Below, one piece after another: positions 1 to 7,022 of a stretch of DNA of 40,703 bases. How positions within the stretch are numbered: position 1 is the stretch's first letter; each line of letters starts with the position of its first letter. A model generated the notes under the pieces. The model saw only the letters and a program-made list of their open reading frames with translations, did not search any database and was not told the origin of the DNA. A program made the position numbers and the translations under genes. The DNA is from Actinobacteria bacterium RBG_16_68_21 (GTDB lineage: Bacteria > Actinomycetota > Acidimicrobiia > Spongiisociales > UBA11373): positions 1 to 40,703 of the forward strand of contig MELR01000025.1 in NCBI GenBank assembly GCA_001767695.1. Direction: 5' to 3'.

Positions 1-202
1 GTTGATGGTCTCGGTGTGGGCGGGGGTGACGGCCTTTGCCCGTTGCCAGCCGATGGCCGGGGCGACACTGCCGCCCCCCGTCCGCCCGGGAGTCCGTTAC
101 CGGCTACAGAGGCATGCGCCGTAGAGCGCCGATCCAGTGACCTTCCGGGGGGCTCCCGTTTCACCGAGGCGTCATTGATCCGATTTGGGGAAGGAGACCG
201 AG
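1..202 (+). other. IS110 left flank, possible bridge-RNA region
   Basis: No convincing coding frame is present in these 202 bases before the transposase. In IS110-group elements the long non-coding left end encodes the bridge RNA that pairs with target and donor DNA, so this is where it would be expected. A small perfect stem (59-64 with 72-77, 7-nt loop) is visible. I cannot place the element's left terminus or the guide loops, and the terminus may lie before base 1. Confidence 0.35.
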
Positions 203-1465
203 GTGTATGAGGCACAGACCGTGGCCGAGATCCGCGGGGTGGGGTTCGTGGGTATCGACTGGGCGACCGAGAGGCACGCGGTGTGCGTGTTGGATGCTTC
301 CGGTGTGGTCACCGGCCGTCTGGTGGTGGCTCACAGCCGCGACGGGTTCGGCATCCTGATCGGCAGGCTCGCCGGGTTCGGTCCACCGGGGCGGCTCCCG
401 GTGGGCATCGAACGGCCCGACGGCCGGCTGGTCGACGCCTTGTTGGAGGCGGGACACCCGGTGGTGGCGGTGTCACCCAAGGCGATCAAGACCTGGCGGG
501 AGGGGGAGGTGAGATCCGGAGCCAAGGATGATCCCGGCGACGCCGAGGTGATCGCCGAATACCTGCGGCTCCGTGCCGCCAAGCTGACCGTGGCCATCCC
601 GTTCAGCGACCATACCCGGGCACTGCGGGCGGGAACCCGGGCCCGGGACGACCTGGTGGTGCAACGCGTCGCCGCCCGCAACCAGCTGGAAGCCTGCCTT
701 GACAGTTTCTGGCCCGGCGCCAAAGGGATCTTCGCCGAACTGACCAGCGGGATCGCCCTCGCCTTCCTGGAACGCTATCCCACCCCGGCTGCGGCGCAGC
801 GCCTCGGTGAGAAACGTCTCGGGGGATTCCTCGCCAAACATCACTACTCGGGTCGACGCAGCGCCGCCGAGCTGCTCGGCCGGCTCCGAGCCGCCCCCGG
901 AGGCATCCTCACCGGCCCCGAAGCACAGGCCCGCGGCCAGGCGGTGGCCGGCTACGTGAGAGTGATCAGGGCACTCAACGGGGCCATCGCCGAGTTGGAC
1001 CACACCATCGTCACCCACCTCGGTGAGCATCCAGACGGCGAGATCTTCACGTCACTGCCACGCGCCGGTCGAATCAGCGCAGCCCAGATGCTCGCCGAGT
1101 GGGGCGACTGCCGCCAAGCCTACGACGGACCCGAAGCCGTCGCCGCCCTCGCCGGGACGACACCGGTCACCAGACGATCCGGCAAACATCAGGCAGTGTC
1201 ATTCCGCCGGGCATGCAACAAACGGTTCCGCAAGGCCATCACCACCTTCGCCGACAACTCACGCCACGCCAGCCCCTGGGCAGCCAAGGTCTACCACGAC
1301 GCCATCACCCGCGGCTGCGACCACCCCCACGCCATCCGCATCCTCGCCCGCGCCTGGATCCGGATCATCTGGCGTTGCTGGAACGACCACACCCCCTACA
1401 ACCCCCACCAACACGGCGCCGCCGCCCGACTCGAGGAACAACAAACAACCAAACAAGCAGCATGA
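203..1465 (+). CDS. IS110-family transposase (DEDD type)
   Basis: This is a transposase/recombinase of the IS110 family, which excises and inserts its element guided by a bridge RNA. The N-terminal RuvC-like domain carries the DEDD pattern: D19 in GIDWA, E70 in GIERPDG, and D110/D113 in KDDPGDA. The C-terminal Transposase_20 domain has the G-x-x-P plus serine region (about 317-330, candidate catalytic S326). I chose the GTG at 203 because AAGGAG lies at 191-196; a TTG at 185 in the same frame would add six residues. The protein is about 420 aa, a normal family length, with no frameshift seen, so it may be active. The IS110 group places its RNA upstream of the gene, the IS1111 group downstream. 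The short downstream tail here favours the upstream arrangement. Confidence 0.92.
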   Translation: MYEAQTVAEIRGVGFVGIDWATERHAVCVLDASGVVTGRLVVAHSRDGFGILIGRLAGFGPPGRLPVGIERPDGRLVDALLEAGHPVVAVSPKAIKTWREGEVRSGAKDDPGDAEVIAEYLRLRAAKLTVAIPFSDHTRALRAGTRARDDLVVQRVAARNQLEACLDSFWPGAKGIFAELTSGIALAFLERYPTPAAAQRLGEKRLGGFLAKHHYSGRRSAAELLGRLRAAPGGILTGPEAQARGQAVAGYVRVIRALNGAIAELDHTIVTHLGEHPDGEIFTSLPRAGRISAAQMLAEWGDCRQAYDGPEAVAALAGTTPVTRRSGKHQAVSFRRACNKRFRKAITTFADNSRHASPWAAKVYHDAITRGCDHPHAIRILARAWIRIIWRCWNDHTPYNPHQHGAAARLEEQQTTKQAA

Positions 1466-1483
1466 GCTTGACACAGAGGTGTC
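1466..1483 (+). mobile_element. probable right end of the IS110 element
   Basis: Directly after the transposase stop there is a short inverted repeat, GACAC (1470-1474) with GTGTC (1479-1483). It contains TTGACA (1468-1473), identical to a consensus -35 box. Chromosomal heptamer repeats begin at 1481, so the element probably ends between 1466 and 1483. The exact end cannot be fixed without an uninterrupted homologous site. Confidence 0.35.
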
Positions 1484-1503
1484 GCCCGTCGCCCGTCGCC
1501 TGT
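1481..1503. repeat. heptamer array (gtcgccc x3)
   Basis: Three consecutive 7-bp units occupy 1481-1501: gtcgccc, gtcgccc, gtcgcct. It belongs to the same degenerate period-7 family seen at other gene boundaries in this window. Confidence 0.7.
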
Positions 1504-1504
1504 T

Positions 1505-1537
1505 CGTCCTCCGATTGGCTCTGCCGATCGGAGGACG
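1505..1537. terminator. long perfect hairpin before rplM
   Basis: Bases 1505-1519 pair with 1523-1537. The outer 11 pairs are perfect, one G-T pair follows, and the loop is TCT. There is no T-tract after it. It may be the terminator of whatever operon originally lay upstream, or a leader or promoter-overlapping regulatory structure, since it covers the predicted rplM -35 box. Confidence 0.5.
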
Positions 1538-1544
1538 GTACGAT
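1515..1544 (+). promoter_or_regulatory. predicted rplM-rpsI promoter
   Basis: TTGGCT (1515-1520) and TACGAT (1539-1544) are separated by 18 bp, a plausible housekeeping sigma-factor pair. Transcription would start near 1551 and give a leader of about 65 nt. That leader contains a small stem, CCCCGC (1555-1560) with GCGGGG (1565-1570), loop CGTT. I cannot say whether it is an L13 autoregulatory leader. Confidence 0.5.
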
Positions 1545-1615
1545 CTCTTTCCCGCCCCGCCGTTGCGGGGCTGCTTTGTGCGACCAACGCACGCCTTCCA
1601 AGGGGACGACTCCAC

Positions 1616-2074
1616 ATGAAGCTGCAGAAGACCTTCACGCCGCGGCCGGCCGATGTCGATCGGTCCTGGTGGCTGGTCGATGCCACCGATCTGCCTCTCG
1701 GCCGCCTGGCCTCTGAGGTCGCCCACATCTTGCGCGGGAAGCACAAGGCGAAGTTCGCCCCCCACATGGACATGGGCGACTTCGTGGTGGTGGTGAACGC
1801 CTCCAAGGTGGCGGTCACCGGCGCCAAGGCGGAGAACAAGCACTACTACCGCCACAGCGGCTACCCAGGTGGGCTGACCGCCACCACGTTCGGCGAGATG
1901 CTGGCCAAGCATCCCGAACGCGTCGTGGAGAAGGCGATCCGGGGGATGCTCCCCAAGAATCGTGTGGGCCGGGCCATGGGCCGCAAGCTGAAGGTCTACG
2001 CCGGAGCCGAGCATCCCCACGCCGGCCAGGGCCCCGTTCCCCTCACCATTCACTCTCGAAAGGTCGAAGCCTGA
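1616..2074 (+). CDS. rplM: 50S ribosomal protein L13
   Basis: L13 is a primary-binding large-subunit protein. The 152-aa product has the hallmarks of the family: [16 protein letters not shown] near residue 18, a [12 protein letters not shown] segment near 58-69, and the [20 protein letters not shown] stretch near 110-130. The ATG follows a purine-rich AAGGGGAC site. Its stop overlaps the ATG of rpsI by one base (ATGA at 2072-2076), the usual translationally coupled L13-S9 pair. The predicted promoter lies at 1515-1544, only about 30 bp from the end of an insertion sequence. Confidence 0.98.
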   Translation: MKLQKTFTPRPADVDRSWWLVDATDLPLGRLASEVAHILRGKHKAKFAPHMDMGDFVVVVNASKVAVTGAKAENKHYYRHSGYPGGLTATTFGEMLAKHPERVVEKAIRGMLPKNRVGRAMGRKLKVYAGAEHPHAGQGPVPLTIHSRKVEA

Positions 2075-2466
2075 TGCCCAAGCCGCTTGCCCAGACCGTC
2101 GGACGCCGCAAGACCTCCGTGGCGCGGGTCCGCCTCCTCGATGGTGCCGGCAAGGTCACCCTCAACGGCAAGCCACTCGAGGTGTACTTCCCCAGCATGG
2201 CTCAGCGCCTCAGAGTGCTCGAGCCGTTGCGGTCTGCCGGAGCGGAGACTCGCTACGACGTGGAAGCGCAACTGGAGGGTGGGGGCACTACCGGGCAGAC
2301 CGACGCTCTCAGGCTGGGAATCGCCCGGGCGCTGATCGAAGTGGAACCGGAGCTTCGTCCGACCCTGAAGCGGGCCGGTCTGCTGACCAGGGATTCGCGG
2401 GCAGTGGAGCGTAAGAAGTACGGGCTCCGCAAGGCTCGCCGGGCTCCGCAGTACACGAAGCGCTAA
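2074..2466 (+). CDS. rpsI: 30S ribosomal protein S9
   Basis: S9 is a small-subunit head protein whose C-terminal tail reaches the P-site tRNA. The 130-aa protein starts with the conserved [12 protein letters not shown] segment (about 11-22), has the [15 protein letters not shown] helix (about 74-88), and ends in the basic tail [17 protein letters not shown]. Most families end in FSKR; here it is YTKR, with the essential terminal Lys-Arg kept. It is coupled to rplM by a one-base overlap and lies 35 bp before glmM, suggesting co-transcription. Confidence 0.98.
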   Translation: MPKPLAQTVGRRKTSVARVRLLDGAGKVTLNGKPLEVYFPSMAQRLRVLEPLRSAGAETRYDVEAQLEGGGTTGQTDALRLGIARALIEVEPELRPTLKRAGLLTRDSRAVERKKYGLRKARRAPQYTKR

Positions 2467-2501
2467 ACGTCCCCGGCACAACCAGCCGAAGGGAACCGGA
2501 C

Positions 2502-3854
2502 ATGGCGCAACAGTTGTTCGGAACCGATGGGGTTCGCGGGAAAGCCAACATCGATCTCACCGCAGAGATGGCGATGGGTCTGGCGCGAGCCGCCGGGGAC
2601 GGTCGTCAGGGCATCGTGGTGATCGGCCGGGACACCCGCCGATCCGGTCAGATGCTCGCCTCCGCCGTCCAGGCCGGCTTCAACGCCGCCGGCATCGACA
2701 CTGTCGACCTGGGAATCCTGCCGGTGGGCGGCGTGGCGTTTCACACGCGGGCGACCAACGCCACCTACGGGGTCATGGTGAGCGCCAGCCACAATCCCGC
2801 CGAAGACAACGGGATCAAGTTCTTCGGAGCCGATGGCGCCAAGCTCGACGATGATCGGGAGCGGGCGATCGAGGCGCGCTACCGCCACGGTGGTCCCGGG
2901 ACCGAGGTCTCCGGAGAGGCGATCGGCATCCAGGTCCCGATGTCCGATGCCCTCGACCGGTATGTCGACCATCTGGCCGCCCAGGCCGACTTCCGCCTCA
3001 GCGGTCTCGGCGTCGCTCTCGATTGTGCTCATGGAGCCGCCTTCCTGGCAGCCCCCCGCCTTTTCACGGTTCTCGGGGCGAGCGTCGAGGCGGTCAATGT
3101 CGACCCGACCGGCACCAACATCAACGACGGGTGCGGAGCGGTCCATCCCCAGATGCTCGCAGGAGTGAGCGCCGGGAGGATTGGACTGGCGTTCGACGGC
3201 GACGCCGATCGCTGCATCGCCGTCGATGAAGACGGAGAGGTGTGCAACGGCGACGTGATCATGGCCGTGCTCGCCCGCCACCTGCGCGACCGCGGCGAGC
3301 TGCCCGGCGACCGGGTGGTGACCACCGTGATGTCGAATATCGGCTTCCGTATGGCGATGCGCAAGATGGCCCTCGATGTCGTCGAGACGCCGGTCGGGGA
3401 TCGCTACGTGCTCGAGGAGATGCGTCGCCTCGGTGCCGGGCTTGGAGGTGAGCAGAGCGGCCACGTCCTCTTCCGGGACCGTTCCACCGGAGACGGCCTG
3501 CTCACCGGGTTGCGTCTCCTCGAGGTCGTGGCCGCCACCGGGACGCCCCTCAAGGAGCTCCGCAGGGTCATCGTCGAATACCCCCAGGTGCTGCGCAGCG
3601 TTCACGTCAGAGTCAAGGAACGGCTCGCCGAGGCCGATGCCATATGGTCAACCGTTGCCCGCATGGAAAAGCGGCTGGGTGCAGACGGCAGAGTTCTCGT
3701 CAGGGCGAGCGGCACCGAGGCCGTGGTGCGGGTGATGGTCGAGGCCAAGGAGAGCCATGAGGCGGCGGCCATCGCCGACGACCTGGTCATCGTGGTCCGT
3801 CGCGAGCTCGGTGAGATATCCGAAGGCGACCGCTACCCTGAAACCGACAACTGA
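2502..3854 (+). CDS. glmM: phosphoglucosamine mutase
   Basis: GlmM converts glucosamine-6-phosphate to glucosamine-1-phosphate, the second step towards UDP-GlcNAc for peptidoglycan. All four domains of the alpha-D-phosphohexomutase fold are represented: N-terminal FGTDGVRG (6-13), the phosphoserine loop SASHNP with S96 as the expected phospho-acceptor, the metal loop DGDADR (232-237), the sugar-binding GGEQSGH near 320, and the phosphate-binding RASGTE near 401. Its 450 aa is normal for the family. A GAAGGGA ribosome-binding site precedes the ATG. It lies between rpsI and glmS, so the glucosamine-phosphate made by GlmS is the substrate of its neighbour. Confidence 0.97.
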   Translation: MAQQLFGTDGVRGKANIDLTAEMAMGLARAAGDGRQGIVVIGRDTRRSGQMLASAVQAGFNAAGIDTVDLGILPVGGVAFHTRATNATYGVMVSASHNPAEDNGIKFFGADGAKLDDDRERAIEARYRHGGPGTEVSGEAIGIQVPMSDALDRYVDHLAAQADFRLSGLGVALDCAHGAAFLAAPRLFTVLGASVEAVNVDPTGTNINDGCGAVHPQMLAGVSAGRIGLAFDGDADRCIAVDEDGEVCNGDVIMAVLARHLRDRGELPGDRVVTTVMSNIGFRMAMRKMALDVVETPVGDRYVLEEMRRLGAGLGGEQSGHVLFRDRSTGDGLLTGLRLLEVVAATGTPLKELRRVIVEYPQVLRSVHVRVKERLAEADAIWSTVARMEKRLGADGRVLVRASGTEAVVRVMVEAKESHEAAAIADDLVIVVRRELGEISEGDRYPETDN

Positions 3855-3910
3855 GACATCAGAGGACGCAGGGGGCTCGGCTCCAGCGACCTCTGCCAGA
3901 CCGGAGACGT

Positions 3911-4047
3911 TCTGGAGCGCCTGGCCTCCCCTTGGGGAGGTGACGAGGAAGAGGGTCATCGAGACATTCGGCGGGTGCCCTCTCGGCCGCTCACGGTCGT
4001 GACGGTGCGGCAGAAACCCCGGGGGCGACCCCGGACACAAGGCCGTA
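3911..4047 (+). ncRNA. glmS: glmS ribozyme/riboswitch
   Basis: This leader matches the glmS self-cleaving ribozyme, which uses glucosamine-6-phosphate as cofactor and lowers glmS expression when the metabolite is abundant. The expected cleavage site is between A3916 and G3917 in AGCGCC. P1 is CCTCCCC (3925-3931) with GGGGAGG (3934-3940), followed by the conserved TGACGAGG (3941-3948). The next stem, AGAGGG (3950-3955) with CCCTCT (3978-3983), encloses the near-invariant core ATCGAGACAT and CGGCGGGTG (3958-3977). P4 is CCGGGG (4019-4024) with CCCCGG (4029-4034) and loop GCGA. I compared it from memory with known members such as that of Thermoanaerobacter; the core matches almost base for base. 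The gene downstream is glmS, as expected. Confidence 0.93.
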
Positions 4048-4057
4048 TCGACGTGAG

Positions 4058-4076
4058 GCGGAATCGACGATTCCGC
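4058..4076 (+). promoter_or_regulatory. leader hairpin between ribozyme and glmS
   Basis: GCGGAAT (4058-4064) pairs perfectly with ATTCCGC (4070-4076) around CGACG. It sits between the ribozyme 3' end and the ribosome-binding site. Its role is unknown. Confidence 0.5.
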
Positions 4077-4089
4077 GGGTCTATCTCCG

Positions 4090-4109
4090 GTCTCCCGAGG
4101 AAGGGAGAC
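4090..4109 (+). promoter_or_regulatory. hairpin holding the glmS ribosome-binding site
   Basis: GTCTCCC (4090-4096) pairs with GGGAGAC (4103-4109). The loop GAGGAA together with the start of the 3' arm forms the Shine-Dalgarno sequence for the ATG at 4116. Folding would present or partly mask the site. Whether ribozyme cleavage changes this fold is unknown. Confidence 0.55.
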
Positions 4110-4115
4110 ACCCGC

Positions 4116-5942
4116 ATGTGCGGAATCATGGGCTACGTGGGGCCGCGCGATGCCGCCCCCATAATCATCGACGGACTGAAACGCCTCGAGTACCGCGGCT
4201 ACGACTCGGCCGGGGTGGCGGTCCACGACGGCACCTCACTCACGGTCGCCAAGGCCGAGGGCAAGCTCGGAAGGCTGGCGGCGATGCTCGCCGAGCATCC
4301 CCTGGTCGGTTCCTGCGGCATCGGTCACACCCGTTGGGCGACGCACGGGGCGCCCAACGATCGCAACGCCCATCCTCATACCGACCCGGCCGGCGAGATC
4401 GTCGTCGTCCACAACGGGATCATCGAGAACTTCGTCGCCCTCAAGGAGAACCTGGCCGCCGGCGGCGCCGACTTCTCCTCCGAGACCGACACCGAGGTGC
4501 TCGCCCACCTCATCGCTCACGAGTACCAAGGAGACCTGCTCGAGGCGGTGCGGCGCGCCGTCGGCAAGGCCGAGGGCGCCTACGCCCTGGTGGCCATGTC
4601 GCGGCGGGAGCCGGATCGCATCGTGGCGGTTCGCATGATCAGCCCGCTCGTTATCGGAATCGGCAAGGGGGAGATGTTCCTCGCCTCCGACGTCCCGGCG
4701 ATCCTCCACCACACCCGTGACATCGTCGTCGTGGAGAACGGCGAGATGGTCGACATCACTCCCGACGGGTGGCGGATCGAGACGCTCGACGGCAGGCCGG
4801 TGGACCGGGCCATGTTGGAGATCACCTGGAGCGCCGAGCAGGCCGAGCGCGGCGGATATCCCCATTTCATGCTCAAGGAGATCTTCGAGCAGCCGCAGGC
4901 GGCTACCGACACGCTGAGCGGGCGCCTCGACGAAGACGGCAGCCTGGTGTTGGACAAGGTCGACTTCCCCGACGGGTTCGGGCGCGACCTCGACAAGATC
5001 TGGATCACCGCATGCGGCACCGCCCTCCATGCCGGCCATGTGGGGAAGGTCGTGTTCGAGCGTCTGCTGAGGGTCCCCACCGAGGCGGCGTTCGCCCACG
5101 AACTGCGTTACGCCGACCCGTTGATCGCCCCGGGATCGCTCACGATCGCCATCAGCCAGTCGGGGGAAACGGCCGACACCCTGGCCGCTGCCGGACTCGC
5201 CAAGAACCGCGGATCCCGGCTGTTGGCATTGACCAACGTCGTCGGCTCGACGCTGAGCCGCGAGGCAGACGACATCCTATACACCCGGGCCGGGCCGGAG
5301 ATCGCGGTCGCTTCGACCAAGGCCTACCTAACGATGTTGATCGGCGAGTACCTGCTTGCCCTGGCGATCGGCCGGGAACGCAGGGTGATCGCCGCCGCCA
5401 CCGACGACGAGCTGGTGAGGGCCCTACGGGGCATCCCCGTCAAGATCGGGGAGGTGCTCAAGACGGACCAGGAGGTCGAGGCCATCGCGGCACGATTCGT
5501 CGGTCACGACGACGTCTACTTCATCGGCCGTGGGCTCGACCACGCAGTGGCGATGGAGGGCTCTCTCAAGATGAAGGAGATCTCCTACATCCACTCTGAG
5601 GCGATGCCCGCCGGCGAGCTGAAGCACGGCACGCTGGCGCTGGTGACCGCCGGGACGCCGGTGGTCGTGGTGCTCACCCAGAAGGAGGTGTACGACAAGA
5701 CGGTGTCGGCAATCCAGGAGGTCAAGGCGCGCGGCGCACTGGTGATCGCGGTCGCCTACGAGGACGACACCGAGATCGCCAAGCATGCCGATGAGGTGCT
5801 GCGGATACCCCGAGTGCCCGACCTGCTGTCGCCGGTCCTGGCGATCGTCCCTCTGCAGTTGTTGGCCTATCACGTCGCCGTGGCGCGCGGCCACGACATC
5901 GACCAGCCGAGAAACCTGGCGAAGAGCGTGACCGTCGAATGA
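4116..5942 (+). CDS. glmS: glutamine-fructose-6-phosphate aminotransferase
   Basis: GlmS makes glucosamine-6-phosphate from fructose-6-phosphate and glutamine, the committed step of amino-sugar synthesis. The start must be the ATG at 4116, because it puts the catalytic cysteine at position 2 (MCGIMGYVG), where it becomes the N-terminal nucleophile. The glutaminase domain (about 1-230) has YRGYDSAG and the THGAPNDRNAHP region. Two SIS isomerase domains follow, with ISQSGETADTLAA near 345 and the family C-terminus NLAKSVTVE. Its 608 aa is normal. The in-frame open stretch before 4116 is leader, not coding. Expression is expected to be controlled by the ribozyme at 3911-4047 and uses the site at 4097-4106. 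Confidence 0.97.
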   Translation: MCGIMGYVGPRDAAPIIIDGLKRLEYRGYDSAGVAVHDGTSLTVAKAEGKLGRLAAMLAEHPLVGSCGIGHTRWATHGAPNDRNAHPHTDPAGEIVVVHNGIIENFVALKENLAAGGADFSSETDTEVLAHLIAHEYQGDLLEAVRRAVGKAEGAYALVAMSRREPDRIVAVRMISPLVIGIGKGEMFLASDVPAILHHTRDIVVVENGEMVDITPDGWRIETLDGRPVDRAMLEITWSAEQAERGGYPHFMLKEIFEQPQAATDTLSGRLDEDGSLVLDKVDFPDGFGRDLDKIWITACGTALHAGHVGKVVFERLLRVPTEAAFAHELRYADPLIAPGSLTIAISQSGETADTLAAAGLAKNRGSRLLALTNVVGSTLSREADDILYTRAGPEIAVASTKAYLTMLIGEYLLALAIGRERRVIAAATDDELVRALRGIPVKIGEVLKTDQEVEAIAARFVGHDDVYFIGRGLDHAVAMEGSLKMKEISYIHSEAMPAGELKHGTLALVTAGTPVVVVLTQKEVYDKTVSAIQEVKARGALVIAVAYEDDTEIAKHADEVLRIPRVPDLLSPVLAIVPLQLLAYHVAVARGHDIDQPRNLAKSVTVE

Positions 5943-5950
5943 GGCTCGCC

Positions 5951-6032
5951 GCTACCGGCTACCGGCTACCGGCTATCGGCAAGAGGTCCTCCCCCGCGGA
6001 TCGTGCGGGTCGCGGGCAGCGGGCAGCGGGGC
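5951..6032. repeat. inverted pair of heptamer arrays after glmS
   Basis: The left arm (5951-5980) is gctaccg x3 then gctatcg. The right arm (about 6005-6032) is gcgggca x2 with degenerate neighbours, and is G-rich where the left arm is C-rich, as in an imperfect inverted repeat. It fills the gap between glmS and acpS. Confidence 0.65.
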
Positions 6033-6039
6033 GCGGCCG

Positions 6040-6414
6040 ATGAGAATCATCGGCCTGGGCATCGACCTTGCCGACATCGCAAGGGTGGAGCGGGTGTTCG
6101 CCAAGTATCCCCGCTTCGCCGAGCGATGCTTCACGCCGCATGAGCGCGAGTACGCGTTCCGTTTCGCCAAGCCGGAACGGCGGCTGGCCGCCCGGTTCGC
6201 CGGCAAGGAAGCGGTGATGAAGTCGATGGGAACCGGGTGGCGGCGAATCCGATGGCAGGACGTGGAGATCACCGGCGGGGGCAAGCCCACGGTCCGGGTC
6301 TACGGGACCGCCAAGCGGCGCGCCGAGATGCTGGGAGTGACCGGGTTCGAGGTGACGATCACCCATACCGACAAGGACGCCCTGGTGTTCGCCATCGCCC
6401 TGGGGGAGCATTAG
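6040..6414 (+). CDS. acpS: holo-[acyl-carrier-protein] synthase
   Basis: AcpS transfers 4'-phosphopantetheine from CoA to acyl carrier protein, activating fatty acid synthesis. The 124-aa protein has the two signature motifs of the family: GIDLADIARVE (7-17, metal ligand D9) and RFAGKEAVMKSMG (52-64, with E57 and K56). The C-terminal strand pattern ITHTDKDALVFA is typical. It starts 97 bp after glmS across a heptamer-repeat element, so it may not be in the glmS transcript. It ends at a strong bidirectional hairpin facing the minus-strand VOC gene. Confidence 0.96.
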   Translation: MRIIGLGIDLADIARVERVFAKYPRFAERCFTPHEREYAFRFAKPERRLAARFAGKEAVMKSMGTGWRRIRWQDVEITGGGKPTVRVYGTAKRRAEMLGVTGFEVTITHTDKDALVFAIALGEH

Positions 6415-6480
6415 GGCTACCGGCTACCGGCCGCCCCGCTAGAACGGCGTCTTGCGGTGGTGGGAAGCGGGAAGCGTAGG
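6415..6480. repeat. inverted pair of heptamer arrays after acpS
   Basis: The left arm (6415-6435) is ggctacc x2 then ggccgcc. The right arm (6460-6480) is gtgggaa, gcgggaa, gcgtagg. The arms are roughly complementary in composition. The element directly precedes a perfect terminator hairpin. Confidence 0.6.
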
Positions 6481-6506
6481 GATCGGCGGCGTGCCGCCGA
6501 TCCCTA
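6477..6506. terminator. bidirectional terminator, acpS / VOC gene
   Basis: Bases 6478-6490 are the exact reverse complement of 6493-6505, a 13-bp arm (12 bp around a CGTG loop), plus a T6477-A6506 pair. The stem includes the stop codon of the minus-strand gene (6504-6506). It lies between two convergent genes and can serve both. No T-tract follows on either strand. Confidence 0.75.
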
Positions 6507-6935
6507 TTGCACGCAGAACCAGTTGCCTTCGGGGTCGTGGAACTCGTACCAGTGCTCGCCCGCCATTCCGGTGGCGGCGCGGTGAAACGTGGCGCCGAGT
6601 CCTTCCAGCCTGAGCCGCTCCTCGTCGAGGCGAGCGACCCGGTCGCCCTCTTCGAGCCCCCGCCCGATCGAGTTGACGTCGATATGGACCCGTTGGTTGG
6701 GTGAGCCGCCGTCGTAGCGCTCGAAGAGGAGACGAGGCCCCGTGTCATCGGGGTCGACGCACGCCGCGATGTCGTTCCGCTTCTCTTCGGGGATACCTAC
6801 CGCGTCGGCGAACTCATCCCAGGTGGCGAACCCCTCGGGGGGCGGCTGCAGCACGTAGCCGAGCACGGCAGACCAGAAGGTGGCGAGTCGGTCCGGGTCC
6901 TGGCAGGCGAAGACGATCTGAATCGAGTGGGCCAT
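6504..6935 (-). CDS. VOC-fold (glyoxalase-like) protein
   Basis: This 143-aa protein belongs to the vicinal-oxygen-chelate superfamily, close to the Glyoxalase_6 group. It has IQIVFACQDPDRLATFWSAVLGY at the N-terminus, RVHIDVNS in the middle, and EFHDPEGNWFCV at the C-terminus, where the last D/E usually supplies a metal or substrate contact. The substrate cannot be predicted; members include dioxygenases, resistance proteins and uncharacterised enzymes. A TAACCT -10 box lies 6 nt before the ATG, predicting a leaderless transcript. Its stop codon is inside a terminator stem. It is the last gene of a minus-strand block. Confidence 0.8.
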   Translation of the reverse strand: MAHSIQIVFACQDPDRLATFWSAVLGYVLQPPPEGFATWDEFADAVGIPEEKRNDIAACVDPDDTGPRLLFERYDGGSPNQRVHIDVNSIGRGLEEGDRVARLDEERLRLEGLGATFHRAATGMAGEHWYEFHDPEGNWFCVQ

Positions 6936-6941
6936 GGGACG

Positions 6942-6947
6942 AGGTTA
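6942..6947 (-). promoter_or_regulatory. -10 box of VOC gene (leaderless)
   Basis: TAACCT on the minus strand, 6 nt before the ATG. Confidence 0.55.
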
Positions 6948-6951
6948 TCCC

Positions 6952-7022
6952 GTCGCCCGTCGCCCGTCGCCCGTCGCCCGTCGCCTCAGTCTTGCGTGGC
7001 TGGTGACGGGAGACGGGTGACG
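6952..7022. repeat. inverted pair of heptamer arrays, VOC / popT boundary
   Basis: The left arm is five near-perfect gtcgccc units (6952-6986). The right arm, after about 15 nt, is ggtgacg, ggagacg, ggtgacg (7002-7022), in the inverted orientation. The right arm lies inside the 3' end of the popT-like coding sequence. Confidence 0.8.

Noticed and set aside
1551-1615. L13 autoregulatory leader upstream of rplM
   Set aside because: A small stem is present but I cannot match it to a known L13 leader; it is mentioned only as a leader hairpin.
2463-3605. Long minus-strand frame opposite glmM
   Set aside because: It is antisense to a conserved enzyme, has no recognisable domain and no start signals.
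3975-4115. N-terminal extension of GlmS by 47 residues
   Set aside because: It would bury the catalytic cysteine that must be at position 2, and the DNA is better explained as the ribozyme leader.
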